64,000 nucleotides of DNA from CAUPWF01 sp964369755 (GTDB lineage Bacteria > Bacillota > Clostridia > Lachnospirales > Lachnospiraceae). The translations under genes and the position numbers were made by a program. This document shows, piece after piece, positions 17,204-26,559 of the stretch. Location: the NCBI GenBank assembly GCA_964369755.1, contig CAYJFY010000006.1, positions 26,109 through 90,108 on the forward strand, read 5' to 3'. Below the pieces are notes generated by a model. The model was not told the DNA's origin and did no database searches. It was given only the letters and a program-made list of their open reading frames with translations. Numbering within the stretch: the stretch's first letter is position 1; each line of letters starts with the position of its first letter.

Positions 17204-18115
17204 TTACACTGAAGTCACTAAAATTTCACCGACTCCAACAATCTCATATTTTCCCTGATCTGCTGTAACCAATACGCTATCTCCTGCCTTAAATTCTATC
17301 TCTGTCTCTCCAGCAATCACCTTTCCTGTACCTTTTGTTACAAGCAATGAATGAAAAGAATCTTCTGTTTGATTCGCATAACTTCCATTTAATTCCACTT
17401 TATCTACCGTGAAATAATCGCATGTAACAAGGTGTCCACCGAACTCATGATTCTGTTCCTGCTTGCTATAATTTGTAACTTCACACGCCTTGTCTACATG
17501 TAGCTCTCTCGGCTGACCATCCACACCAACACGACCAAAATCATATACGCGATAGGTCACATTGCTGTTTTGTTGTATCTCCGCAATTACAATTCCTGCG
17601 CCAATCGCATGAATGGTTCCCGCTTCGATAAAGTACAAGTCCCCTGGTTGAACTTCTACCTTGTTCAGTAAGTCACAAATTGTGTTGTCTTCAATCGCCT
17701 TGCGGAATGTTTCCTTGTCCGTCTCTTCCTTAAATCCATGATACAAGGTTGCTCCTGGTTCACAGTCTACCACATACCATGCTTCTGTCTTACCGAATTG
17801 ACCTTCATTTTTCAATGCGTATGCATCGTCTGGATGTACCTGAATCGACAAATCTTGCGCTGCATCGATCAGTTTGATCAATATAGGAAATTCTTCTGAT
17901 GCACTCACCGCACTCCCTACGTATTGCGGATTTTTCTCTAGTAACTCTGGCAGAGTACAGCCTACGCCCTCTACAATGCTTGCACCGTCCTTGTGACAAG
18001 AAAGCTCCCATGTTTCTGCGATAATCTCATCGGGTGATTGTTTTTCATACTTATCTCTAAGTATCGTTCCCCCCCATATATATGGCTTACATGCAGGAAT
18101 CATTTTATATATCAT
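17204..18115 (-). CDS. manA: Mannose-6-phosphate isomerase, class I
   Basis: 303 residues. Zinc isomerase interconverting mannose-6-P and fructose-6-P. Motifs: KPYIWGGTILRDKY, FPILIKLIDAAQDLSIQVHPDD (metal His), TEAWYVVDCEPGATLYHGF, FIEAGTIHAIGAGIVIAEIQQNSN (metal His and the catalytic region), and a C-terminal cupin strand. Length typical of the short Firmicute form. AGGAG precedes the ATG. It is the last gene of the mannosylglycerate set; MngB releases mannose-6-P, which this enzyme passes to glycolysis. Confidence 0.95.
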   Translation of the reverse strand: MIYKMIPACKPYIWGGTILRDKYEKQSPDEIIAETWELSCHKDGASIVEGVGCTLPELLEKNPQYVGSAVSASEEFPILIKLIDAAQDLSIQVHPDDAYALKNEGQFGKTEAWYVVDCEPGATLYHGFKEETDKETFRKAIEDNTICDLLNKVEVQPGDLYFIEAGTIHAIGAGIVIAEIQQNSNVTYRVYDFGRVGVDGQPRELHVDKACEVTNYSKQEQNHEFGGHLVTCDYFTVDKVELNGSYANQTEDSFHSLLVTKGTGKVIAGETEIEFKAGDSVLVTADQGKYEIVGVGEILVTSV

Positions 18116-18156
18116 GCTTATATCTCCTATTATTATAATATTTCACTCTATTTCCC

Positions 18157-18381
18157 TTACACTAAAAACGGCTTGATCACTTCATCTACTTGTGGTGTAT
18201 ATTTATATACTTTTAGTTCGATTGGTTGTGTCAAATCCAAACTGAAAATCCCCATGATTGACTTCGCATCTACGATATATCTTCCCGAAATCAAATCAAA
18301 ATCTCCTTCGAGTTTTAATGTTGCATTAATAAACGCTTTAATTTCTTCAATCGATCTCAAATTAATCATAAAACTTTTCAT
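18157..18381 (-). CDS. HPr-like protein lacking the phosphoryl-accepting His
   Basis: 74 residues. The fold is HPr (GRYIVDAKSIMGIFSLDLTQPIELKVY), but the GIHxRPA loop is absent, so it cannot carry phosphate from enzyme I. It retains the DAKSIMG segment (Ser41), equivalent to regulatory Ser46 of HPr, a combination like Bacillus Crh. It sits between enzyme I and manA in a PTS cluster that also has a true HPr lacking Ser46. A regulatory role in catabolite control is plausible but inferred; His-less HPr-like proteins are frequent in Clostridia. Confidence 0.8.
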   Translation of the reverse strand: MKSFMINLRSIEEIKAFINATLKLEGDFDLISGRYIVDAKSIMGIFSLDLTQPIELKVYKYTPQVDEVIKPFLV

Positions 18382-18410
18382 ATTATCATTCTCCTTCTCC
18401 TAAACTGTCC

Positions 18411-18472
18411 AAAAGGGACAGGGATGTTTTCATTGGGGACGGGGGTTTTCTTCAAAAAACAACGTCCCCAAT
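18411..18472. repeat. GGGGACGG palindromic element, copy C (imperfect)
   Basis: Same unit as copy B (GGGACAGGGATG, then TTTTCATTGGGGACGG), but the right arm is degraded: AACAACGTCCCCAATTAC. The stem is interrupted. It lies between the enzyme I gene and the HPr-like gene. Confidence 0.75.
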
Positions 18473-18484
18473 TACAATTACCAA

Positions 18485-20098
18485 TTAGTCCAACTCGCAA
18501 ACAGCTTGTCTTACTGCCAATAATACAGATGGAGTGACCGAAAGTTCATCAACTCCGTATTCTACGAATGTCTTTGTCAATGTAGTATCCGCTGCTAACT
18601 CTCCACAGATTCCTGCCCAGATATTATGCTTATGCGCTACATCTGTAATCTGCTTGATCATCTTCAATACAGCTGGATGATGCGCATCGTAGAAGCGGTT
18701 TAATTTTTCGTTTTGTCTATCGATTGCCAATGTGTATTGAGTCAAGTCGTTTGTCCCTACACTGAAGAAGTCAACAAGTGGTGCTAAATCATCTGCTATC
18801 ATTACTGCCGCTGGTGTTTCGATCATGATTCCAAATTCGATGTCTCCGATACGGAATCCTTCTGACTGGATCTCTTGTTTCACTTCTTCTAGGATCTCTT
18901 TTACTCTCTCTACTTCCCATACCGAGCAAATCATCGGTACCATAATAGAAATCTTTCCATATCCGCTTGCACGAACTAAGGCTCTTAATTGTGTTCTGAA
19001 GATTTCTTCCTGTGTTAGACAGATTCTTACCGCACGGTATCCAAGTGCTGGATTCTCTTCTTCTCCTAGGTCTAGGTAATCGATTTGCTTATCTGCTCCG
19101 ATGTCCATGGTACGGATGATAACCTTCTTGCCTGCTAGCATTTCTGCCGCTTGTTTGTATGCGTTGAATTGCATCTCTTCTGTTGGGAAATCGTCACATT
19201 CTAGGTATAGAAATTCACTACGGAATAATCCAACTCCTTCGCTATCGTTTTGTAGCGCAAGTCCAACATCTCCTACAGATCCTACGTTTGCATAGAGGTT
19301 GATTTTCTTTCCTGATTTTGTAACTGTCTCTCTGCCTTTGTATTCTTTTAAGAGTGCTTTTTTCTTCTCTTCTCTCTCTTGGATTTCTTTTACATATGTG
19401 AGTACTTCTTCCTCTGGTTCCACGATGAATTCACCCTTGAATCCGTCTACTACTGCCATTTTCCCTGTCAAATCAGTTGGCATATCCACACTGACAATCG
19501 CTGGAATAGCCATGGTTCTAGAGAGAATTGCTGTATGCGAGTTTACAGATCCTTTTCTTGTAACAAATGCCAAGATTTTGCTCTTGTCCATCTGTACTGT
19601 TTCACTCGGTGTTAAGTCGTCTGCGACGATCACACATGGCTTCTCAAACGATAATGATTGATCTTGTCTATTGCTAAGGATTGCAACGATTCGATCCGAG
19701 ATATCTTCCACGTCTGCTGCACGTCCTTGCATGTACTCATCATCCATACTGGCAAAGATTTCTGCGAAATTATGTCCTGTCACTGCCACTGCATACTCTG
19801 CATTCATACTTTGAGTTGTGATGATATTTTTCACCGAATCCACGTAATCATCATCTTCTACCATCATCTTATGCACATCGAAGATCATCGCATTTGCTTC
19901 TCCAACTTCTTTTAATGCGATTTCATATAGCTCATCTAACTGTGCGATGGCTTTTTCTTGTGCCTCTTCAAATCTTTTAATTTCTTCGTCTATTGATTCA
20001 ATTCTCTCACGTCTTACTGCGGTGTCTTTGCTTTTTAATTCCTGTATCTCACCATATGCAATCCCTTTGGATGCAATATTTCCTGTATATTTTATCAT
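18485..20098 (-). CDS. ptsI: PTS enzyme I (phosphoenolpyruvate-protein phosphotransferase)
   Basis: 537 residues. N-terminal HPr-binding and phosphohistidine domain with GSVNSHTAILSRTMAIPA (active His188), followed by a PEP-utilising TIM barrel (GVGLFRSEFLYL, RTMDIGADKQIDYL, NPALGYRAVRICL, EFGIMIETPAAVMIADDLA, FFSVGTNDLTQYTLAIDR, GICGELAAD). Slightly shorter than the usual 570 residues, but all motifs are present. GGAGG precedes the ATG. Located directly after ptsH within the mannosylglycerate gene set, so at least this locus carries its own general PTS proteins. Confidence 0.95.
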   Translation of the reverse strand: MIKYTGNIASKGIAYGEIQELKSKDTAVRRERIESIDEEIKRFEEAQEKAIAQLDELYEIALKEVGEANAMIFDVHKMMVEDDDYVDSVKNIITTQSMNAEYAVAVTGHNFAEIFASMDDEYMQGRAADVEDISDRIVAILSNRQDQSLSFEKPCVIVADDLTPSETVQMDKSKILAFVTRKGSVNSHTAILSRTMAIPAIVSVDMPTDLTGKMAVVDGFKGEFIVEPEEEVLTYVKEIQEREEKKKALLKEYKGRETVTKSGKKINLYANVGSVGDVGLALQNDSEGVGLFRSEFLYLECDDFPTEEMQFNAYKQAAEMLAGKKVIIRTMDIGADKQIDYLDLGEEENPALGYRAVRICLTQEEIFRTQLRALVRASGYGKISIMVPMICSVWEVERVKEILEEVKQEIQSEGFRIGDIEFGIMIETPAAVMIADDLAPLVDFFSVGTNDLTQYTLAIDRQNEKLNRFYDAHHPAVLKMIKQITDVAHKHNIWAGICGELAADTTLTKTFVEYGVDELSVTPSVLLAVRQAVCELD

Positions 20099-20202
20099 AA
20101 TCCCATACCTCCATATATTTTCTCTGACTGCTACATATAATCAGACTCTTTTACACGATCTTAGCTGCACTTGTGTAAAGATTACCCCAACATATGACTC
20201 AA

Positions 20203-20238
20203 GATTATGCAAGGCTCCTCTAGAAGTCTTGCATAATC
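20203..20238. repeat. Intercistronic hairpin between ptsH and ptsI
   Basis: Perfect 11-bp arms GATTATGCAAG (20203-20213) and CTTGCATAATC (20228-20238) around a 14-base loop. No T run follows on either strand, so it may be an mRNA-stability or processing element rather than a terminator. Confidence 0.6.
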
Positions 20239-20268
20239 TCTCATATAAATTTTCTTATTTAACTGTTC

Positions 20269-20526
20269 TTATAAGTTTTCTTCGAAGAATGCCTTGATTC
20301 CTTCGATTGCAACGTCTTCGTCTGCACCTTCTGCTGATACCACAACTGTTGCACCTTGTTTTACTCCCATAGCCATCACTGCCATCAACTTTGTAGCTTC
20401 TGCTTGCTTGTCATCCTTTTGGATTACGATTTTACTCTCGTATTTCTTCGCCTCTTTTACAAGCAATCCTGCTGGTCTTACATGGATTCCTAACTCATCT
20501 TTTACTTCAAATTCAAAACTCTTCAT
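20269..20526 (-). CDS. ptsH: HPr phosphocarrier protein
   Basis: 85 residues from MKSFEFEVKDELGIHVRPAG, with H15 in the GIHVRPA loop that accepts phosphate from enzyme I. The start is 20526 because AAGGAG lies 6 bases upstream; a frame opening at 20544 would include that site. At the position of regulatory Ser46 the residue is Lys (EATKLMAVMAMG), so phosphorylation by HPr kinase should not occur. Placed between mngB and ptsI. The nearby His-less HPr-like protein has the complementary pattern. Confidence 0.93.
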   Translation of the reverse strand: MKSFEFEVKDELGIHVRPAGLLVKEAKKYESKIVIQKDDKQAEATKLMAVMAMGVKQGATVVVSAEGADEDVAIEGIKAFFEENL

Positions 20527-20561
20527 ACCATTCTCCTTTGCCATTCATATTCATGATTAAA

Positions 20562-23138
20562 TTACTTGACGAAATATGATTTTACTACATTCTTCCTCAT
20601 GCATATCTCAGCTACCGCGTCCTTGTGGTCTTCGTTTAAGTTTGTTTCACAAACCAACGTTGCCCCACGAACTTCTGCATGTAGTTCTTCCTCGGCACTT
20701 TGATATCCGCGTAGGATGTAGCCATCTTCGTTTTCTGACTTTTTCAAGACACTCAAGACGTAGCAATCGCCTACAACTTCTAGCATGCTATAGTTATATG
20801 GTGTATTAAAATCAACATTGTTCATCTTCATAGCATTATACGGCATTTTATTATAAATTGCAAATGGTGTGAGGTATTCTTTTGCAATTTTTGCTAAATT
20901 TTTAACATTCTTTGTAATCGCAAACTCATATACCTGTCTTCCTAACATCTGTGAGTCTGGAGTCTCTAGTCCAATCCCCGATGGACGACCTGGTCTACGG
21001 AACAAATTGTCCTTTCCGAGTAAGCCCACGCTACGGAATAATGTTACTGCAATTGTTCCATATCCTTCCCCAATTAATTCAAATTCTCTTACAGAATTGG
21101 TGAGGAATGCTAAACTCTCTTCGTGGTCTACCGCTACATATGATAACATTGGATAAATCGAGTCTGGACGCTCGTTCCAGCGCTCTTTCTCCCATACTTC
21201 CATTGCTGCATCTACTACTGGACGTCTAATCGAACCAAATTGGTTGTCGGATACCGAATACTCCACTTGAACATCATTTGGAATCAAGACTCTTACTCTG
21301 TGGTCTTTTGCATAATTTAGTACTTCTGCAGAAACTTCAAGAATTCTAGATTTATCTCTGAGTTTTACAGTAAATTCGATTTCCATACTTCCATCGCAGA
21401 TTTTTTTCTTTCGGCTATCCAAATCTTTTGGAATCGACATTACAACTTTGGAACGAATGGTTGTGGTGCTTGCTGATTTTTCAATCGAAGTTTCTGCAAC
21501 CACATTTTCTGATGTTACAATGAAATCATCTTCCAATGGAGAGAAATCGTACTCGTCTCCGTCATCACTTCCATCTTCTATCAACAATACATTTTTATAT
21601 AATTTGTTTAACTCTTTGTCTAGAATATTTAAGCTACCATTGCTATTTACAGTTACTTCATAAAGTCTGTTTTCTGCGGCTTTTACCACTTGTGATTCTT
21701 CTACTTCCACTTGACCTTCTTGTTCTTGAATCAAGAAAGTCTTATAGCCCATAGCTGGAACCTCGTCAATGAAGTTGAGGTAATATCTTACAAATGGTGC
21801 ATAATCTCCATAATGTACGATTTGTCTGTCGATCAGACCTGCATCTACCACCTCGCTCTTCACTACTTTGAATCCATATTTCTTGCCAGCTTCATCTACT
21901 AGGTCGAAGTTTGTCATCTTTGTGATAATCTGTGCCTCTACCACACCTTTTCTCGCATATGGAAGTAAGTTGAATACCGTAAGTTTATCCAAGGTCGGCT
22001 CACAGCTCATTGCATCCACGATTTTTCTCTTGTAATACTTGATTAATTCGTCTGTCTTGTCCTCTGCCAGTGTAAAACGGTTCTCAATCTGTTGATGAAC
22101 CTTATCACTACAACAACAACCGATAGAATCATGTGCATGGTTCTTCATGATTTCCTTCCAGATTCTCTCAATCAATCCATGTTCATAAGGGAATCCTAGC
22201 TTGTGTGCGATACTCGCCAATGGCTCTAGCGTATTGGTAATCTTGTTTTCAATTCTTGTATTGATGGTCTTCAAATCTGCTCTTGTAGAGAAGATCGAAC
22301 GGTGAACTCTCATGTATTTCCCGTCTAGTAACTCTCCTTTGATGGTATCTAGATTTGGCACCTTCTCTAGCTCTTCGAAGATATTTTCATATCTACTTAG
22401 GAAAAAGTCTTTGTCTGGGTAGATTTCCTTTAAGCTCTTCATTACTTCGTAGATATCTTTTTGAATCGGCATCTGATCATGTCCGTTTGGTAGTGCAATT
22501 TCTTCATTTACTGCACCACGCTCTAGAACAGGCATGTATTTGCTCATACGCGTCTTCAATGCTTCGATCTCCACTGGCAAATATTTCCCGATAGCATAAC
22601 CTAGTGGTAATAAGTGAACGAGGACTTTTCCTTCTGACTCACTCTCCCAGTAGAAATTTTGTTTGTTTGTGCCGTGTCTCTCTGAACTACCTCTCCAGAA
22701 AATCGCACGGTCAATATCGAATCCATTTAGAATCTGTGGCAATTTCTCGCTTTGACCAAATGAGTCTGGTAGGTATCCAATCATCATTGGGTCTCCGAAT
22801 TCACGGCTGTCTTTCAATCCATAGAGCAGATTCCTAACAATCGACTCGCCGCCGACTACCATCTCATCTGTCTGTGTATACCAAGGTCCGATGATTAATT
22901 TCCCCTTCTTAATCAACGCGTCTACCCTCGCTCTGTTCTCAGGTTTCACCTCAAAATAATCCTCTAGAATTGCAGTCTGCCCATCTAGCATATAGTATGG
23001 ATAGTTGTCGTCCGTCTCTAGTCTTGTCATAATTTCTTCCATATTATTTACAAGTAAAATCCTAGATTCTTCTGTTGTAAAATACCATTCTCTATCCCAG
23101 TGCATATGCGGGATTACATGTACATTCTTTGCTGCCAT
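20562..23138 (-). CDS. mngB: GH38 alpha-mannosidase, mannosylglycerate hydrolase type
   Basis: 858 residues. The N-terminal GH38 domain shows HVIPHMHWDREWYFT (metal residues H11, H13, D15), GPWYTQTDEMVVGGESIVRNLLYG, GYLPDSFGQSEKLPQILNGF with the nucleophile Asp, and KNHAHDSIGCCCSDKVH. Bacterial MngB hydrolyses 2-O-(6-phospho-mannosyl)-glycerate to mannose-6-P and glycerate. That substrate is supported by direct neighbours: a fructose-type EIIABC upstream, then glycerate kinase, and mannose-6-P isomerase downstream. AGGAGG precedes the ATG. Other phospho-mannosides remain possible. Confidence 0.93.
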   Translation of the reverse strand: MAAKNVHVIPHMHWDREWYFTTEESRILLVNNMEEIMTRLETDDNYPYYMLDGQTAILEDYFEVKPENRARVDALIKKGKLIIGPWYTQTDEMVVGGESIVRNLLYGLKDSREFGDPMMIGYLPDSFGQSEKLPQILNGFDIDRAIFWRGSSERHGTNKQNFYWESESEGKVLVHLLPLGYAIGKYLPVEIEALKTRMSKYMPVLERGAVNEEIALPNGHDQMPIQKDIYEVMKSLKEIYPDKDFFLSRYENIFEELEKVPNLDTIKGELLDGKYMRVHRSIFSTRADLKTINTRIENKITNTLEPLASIAHKLGFPYEHGLIERIWKEIMKNHAHDSIGCCCSDKVHQQIENRFTLAEDKTDELIKYYKRKIVDAMSCEPTLDKLTVFNLLPYARKGVVEAQIITKMTNFDLVDEAGKKYGFKVVKSEVVDAGLIDRQIVHYGDYAPFVRYYLNFIDEVPAMGYKTFLIQEQEGQVEVEESQVVKAAENRLYEVTVNSNGSLNILDKELNKLYKNVLLIEDGSDDGDEYDFSPLEDDFIVTSENVVAETSIEKSASTTTIRSKVVMSIPKDLDSRKKKICDGSMEIEFTVKLRDKSRILEVSAEVLNYAKDHRVRVLIPNDVQVEYSVSDNQFGSIRRPVVDAAMEVWEKERWNERPDSIYPMLSYVAVDHEESLAFLTNSVREFELIGEGYGTIAVTLFRSVGLLGKDNLFRRPGRPSGIGLETPDSQMLGRQVYEFAITKNVKNLAKIAKEYLTPFAIYNKMPYNAMKMNNVDFNTPYNYSMLEVVGDCYVLSVLKKSENEDGYILRGYQSAEEELHAEVRGATLVCETNLNEDHKDAVAEICMRKNVVKSYFVK

Positions 23139-23222
23139 ATCTTCCTCCTAATTATAAGACCACTTACTGCTTATACTCTATTTTTCTTGTTTTACACGTT
23201 CTAGCTGTGCTCTACCTGCCGA

Positions 23223-25133
23223 TTATAATTTCCCTTTACGCTTCATTTTCTTGATTTTTAGATTTCTTAACACTACTAATAAGAATGCGGAGATTATTGC
23301 ACCGATTACTGCCGCACCAACCCATACAAATGCTCCCCATAGTGGGTCCACTTGCTTAATCATAAAGATTGAGAAGATACCAGCTCCTGGTACATCAAGC
23401 CCTAGATCGGCTATGGCCACAAGCATTCCAGTGACTGCGGAACCTGTACATAATGAGATGATTACACGGATTGGGTCTGCCATCATGAATGGAATAGCTC
23501 CCTCTGTAATTCCCCCTAATACAAGGATCCAAGATGTCTTACCTGCATCTTTTTCTTCTTCTGTAAATTTATCTTTTGCTACCATTGTTGCCATGGTTAC
23601 TGCAAATCCCGACACCATCTTTACCGATGCAAAGATTGCGTATGGTACGATTACACCCTCTGCCAATGCACCCGCACAGAATGCATAAGATGCTTTGTTA
23701 ATTGGTCCACCCAAGTCGAATGATACCATAACCCCGATAATTGCTCCCAATAATGCTGCGTTGGTTCCACTTAGTGAATTAAGAAATTCGATTAATGTTG
23801 TATTCAACCATGCAATCGGCTCTCCTATAATGAGGAACATCACAATTCCAACCCCGAGTGTGCTCAATACTGGATATACTAGGAAACTTACAAATCCTGC
23901 GAGTGTTCCTCTTGCTGGGATATACTTCTTAATTAGTTTTACCAAGAAACCTGCCACTAAACCGCCGAACATACCCGCTAAGAATCCACCACCAATCAAG
24001 TTTGCTGCCAAACCCGCCGCAAAACCTGGTGCAAGTGCCGTCTTATCTGAGATAGAATACGCCATGTATGCTGCCATTACTGGTACAAGAAGTGTTCCTA
24101 GCAAACCACTACCGAGGTTTCTAAATAACCATAACCATGAACCTTCTAGCTTGTACAAATCATCTAACCCGAAAACGTTAGAAACTAATACTGCAAATGC
24201 TCCAATCATACCTCCTGCAACGATGATTGGGATCATATAAGAGATACCTGTCAATACCGATTGCTTGATGACTTTTGTTAGGCTTTCCTTCTCTTCGCCA
24301 TCGTTTGCACTTGCTACGTATTCACCTTTTTCAAATGTCTCTGCCTTCTCTAATGCTTTTTGAATGACTTCTTTTCCTTTTTTTATCGGCTCAGCAACTG
24401 GTACTTTTACCGATGCCAGATGTGAGAATCTCTCTACATCTTTGACTGCTACTTCCACTGCAAATATCGCAGCATCCGCTTTCTGCAAATTCTCCGCAGT
24501 GTGTCTATCTTCGATTCCATTTGCACCTTGCTTCTCAACGTAGACTTTTACACCCATCTCTTCGCCCGCCTTCACAAGTGCTTGTGCCGCCATATAAGTA
24601 TGTGCGATTCCTGCTGGACAAGCTGTGACTGCTACGATTGATTTCGTGTATTCAATGTTTTTCTCTTCTTTTTCTTGTACTGCATCTAGTTTTTCAAATA
24701 ATTCTTTTGGAGTTTTTGAAGCAAATAAAGCGTTAGCATAATCTTCGTCGCTCATTCTCTCCATCAATGTTGCCAATAGGTCTAGATGAGTGCTTCCGCC
24801 TTCACTTTTTGGTATTGCCAACATAATGATATGTTTTACTTCGTTGTCTGGGTCTAAACTCTCCCAATCTGAAACCACGTCTTTTGTTGTCATTACTGCA
24901 AATGCCGCTTCTCTTACGCAGTCTGATTTTCCATGAGGAATTGCAAATCCATTCTCAATTCCTGTCTCAGAAATAGATTCTCTCTCATAAATCGCTTCCA
25001 AGAATCCTTCTACTGAACTAATTTTTCCATTGTCGTACAATACTTGTACTAGTTGTTTGATTACTTCGTCCTTTGTTTTCGCCGAAGCATCAAGCAAGAT
25101 CATGTTTTCATTTGTTAACTCAAATAACTTCAT
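23223..25133 (-). CDS. mngA: PTS fructose-type EIIABC, likely mannosylglycerate-specific
   Basis: 636 residues in the order IIA (1-150; H67 in FAIPHGKS), IIB (about 163-265; C172 in TACPAGIAHTY) and IIC (about 285-630; GISYMIPIIVAGGMIGAF, FDLGGPINKASYAF, GGITEGAIPFMMADP). Fructose-family permeases of this architecture include MngA for 2-O-alpha-mannosylglycerate. Adjacent mngB and glycerate kinase favour that sugar over fructose. AAAGGAG before the ATG. An inverted repeat (25241-25258) about 110 bases upstream may be an operator. Confidence 0.92.
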   Translation of the reverse strand: MKLFELTNENMILLDASAKTKDEVIKQLVQVLYDNGKISSVEGFLEAIYERESISETGIENGFAIPHGKSDCVREAAFAVMTTKDVVSDWESLDPDNEVKHIIMLAIPKSEGGSTHLDLLATLMERMSDEDYANALFASKTPKELFEKLDAVQEKEEKNIEYTKSIVAVTACPAGIAHTYMAAQALVKAGEEMGVKVYVEKQGANGIEDRHTAENLQKADAAIFAVEVAVKDVERFSHLASVKVPVAEPIKKGKEVIQKALEKAETFEKGEYVASANDGEEKESLTKVIKQSVLTGISYMIPIIVAGGMIGAFAVLVSNVFGLDDLYKLEGSWLWLFRNLGSGLLGTLLVPVMAAYMAYSISDKTALAPGFAAGLAANLIGGGFLAGMFGGLVAGFLVKLIKKYIPARGTLAGFVSFLVYPVLSTLGVGIVMFLIIGEPIAWLNTTLIEFLNSLSGTNAALLGAIIGVMVSFDLGGPINKASYAFCAGALAEGVIVPYAIFASVKMVSGFAVTMATMVAKDKFTEEEKDAGKTSWILVLGGITEGAIPFMMADPIRVIISLCTGSAVTGMLVAIADLGLDVPGAGIFSIFMIKQVDPLWGAFVWVGAAVIGAIISAFLLVVLRNLKIKKMKRKGKL

Positions 25134-25240
25134 ATCTCTTCTCCTTTACCTTTGCAACTAACTGCGTTTCTTGCATTTATTAAATCATATTTTTTTCACA
25201 TTTTTCATTTATCGATATAAATTCACCTTGAAACCATCAA

Positions 25241-25258
25241 TTGTGTAAATATACACAA
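25241..25258. promoter_or_regulatory. Inverted repeat between glycerate kinase and EIIABC genes
   Basis: TTGTGTA-AATA-TACACAA, perfect 7-bp arms, with no T run. The same TGTGTA/TACACA arms with a 4-base spacer occur in the terminator stem at 26537-26554. It could be an operator for the local RpiR regulator (inference). Confidence 0.4.
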
Positions 25259-25259
25259 C

Positions 25260-26393
25260 CTATAGCTCCATTCCGACTTTGATGCATCTCAACAATCGCT
25301 CGACTGCGCTCTCGTATAATTCCTCGGCATGCTCAATCGCCTCTTCTAGTGGCATAATGCCATTGACTGTCGGTATGATGCTACGAATCCCATGGTTGTA
25401 CATCTCCTCTGCTCGCTCACCCATTCCACCTACAATTGCAACACATGGAATATTTTCGTTTAGACAAACCTTACCAACTCCCGCTGGAACCTTCCCGTAT
25501 GCGGACTGATAGTCCATTCTGCCCTCTCCTGTAATGACCAAGTCTGCATCATAAATCCGATTTTGAAAATCCAGAACATCTAGAACCGTTTCAATCCCTG
25601 ATTGCATCTTCGCATTGGTAAACAGCATAAGGGCTGCACCCAGTCCGCCTGCTGCTCCTGCTCCTGCTTCGTTTCGTACAAGACGACCAGTAGCCTGCTC
25701 CGCAATACCGATATAGTGTTCCATTCCTGCTTCCAATTTCTTCTGAAGCTCAGGCGTTGCTCCCTTTTGTTTTCCAAATACATACGTTGCCCCTGTAGGT
25801 CCAAGCAATGGATTCGTCACATCACTCATTACGGTAATATTCGCTTGTAGCACTTGCTCGTTAATCTGGCTTGCATCGATTCTCTTAATCTTCGTAAAAT
25901 TTTCTGGAATTGCTTCCACTTCCCTATCTTCTGCATCGTAGAACTTCACACCAATTGCTTGTGCAAATCCGATTCCTCCATCATTGGTCGCACTACCACC
26001 GATTCCAATATAAATTTCCCTGCAACCATGTTCTAGGGCATGTATCAGCATCTGCCCTGCACCATAAGTACTCTGCTTCATCACATCTCGCTCCTCATCA
26101 CTCACAAGAGTAATGCCAGATGCCACTGCCATCTCCATCACAGCCATTTCATTTACCAGACCATACTCTGCCGAAATATCGCGTAACAATGGATTTTTCA
26201 CCGTACATTCCACTTTTCGCCCTTGCAAGGACTCCATCAGACAATCCACAGTTCCTTCTCCACCATCTGCCATAGGGATTTTCACCACTTGGCATGGTGC
26301 TAGCATCTTCTTCGCTACCCTCTCCACAATATTGCCAATCTGAATCGCCTCAAGCGATCCCTTAAATGAATCCGACGCAATTACAATTTTCAT
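25260..26393 (-). CDS. glxK: Glycerate kinase
   Basis: 377 residues. Glycerate kinase type 1 (GarK/GlxK family) phosphorylating glycerate to a phosphoglycerate. Motifs: KIVIASDSFKGSLEAIQIGN at the N-terminus, PMADGGEGTVDCLM, YIGIGGSATNDGGIGFAQAIG, GPTGATYVFGKQKGA, GAGAAGGLGAAL, and ITGEGRMDYQSAYGKVP. GGAGG is upstream. Situated between the RpiR regulator and the EIIABC transporter, it handles the glycerate half released by MngB, which is the strongest argument for mannosylglycerate as substrate of this locus. Confidence 0.95.
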   Translation of the reverse strand: MKIVIASDSFKGSLEAIQIGNIVERVAKKMLAPCQVVKIPMADGGEGTVDCLMESLQGRKVECTVKNPLLRDISAEYGLVNEMAVMEMAVASGITLVSDEERDVMKQSTYGAGQMLIHALEHGCREIYIGIGGSATNDGGIGFAQAIGVKFYDAEDREVEAIPENFTKIKRIDASQINEQVLQANITVMSDVTNPLLGPTGATYVFGKQKGATPELQKKLEAGMEHYIGIAEQATGRLVRNEAGAGAAGGLGAALMLFTNAKMQSGIETVLDVLDFQNRIYDADLVITGEGRMDYQSAYGKVPAGVGKVCLNENIPCVAIVGGMGERAEEMYNHGIRSIIPTVNGIMPLEEAIEHAEELYESAVERLLRCIKVGMEL

Positions 26394-26526
26394 TCTTTAA
26401 CGCCTCCTTCTCTCGTATCTTTTTTATCCAATGAGTCATAACTCACATGCTTTATTACTAATCTACCATATTATCTTTATACTCCTCCCATTTTTGATAT
26501 TTATACACCGCTATTTCCCACTGCAC

Positions 26527-26559
26527 AAAAAGAGCCCTGTGTATTTATACACAGAGCTC
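26527..26559 (-). terminator. Terminator of the rpiR gene
   Basis: On the minus strand GAGCTCTGTGTA and TACACAGGGCTC form a stem around TAAA and are followed by TTTTT. The stop codon of rpiR lies within the left arm. From here to glycerate kinase (26394-26526) I see no gene, only AT-rich sequence. Confidence 0.8.

Noticed and set aside
23695..24240. 181-codon plus-strand frame
   Set aside because: Antisense of the EIIABC membrane domain, no ribosome site.
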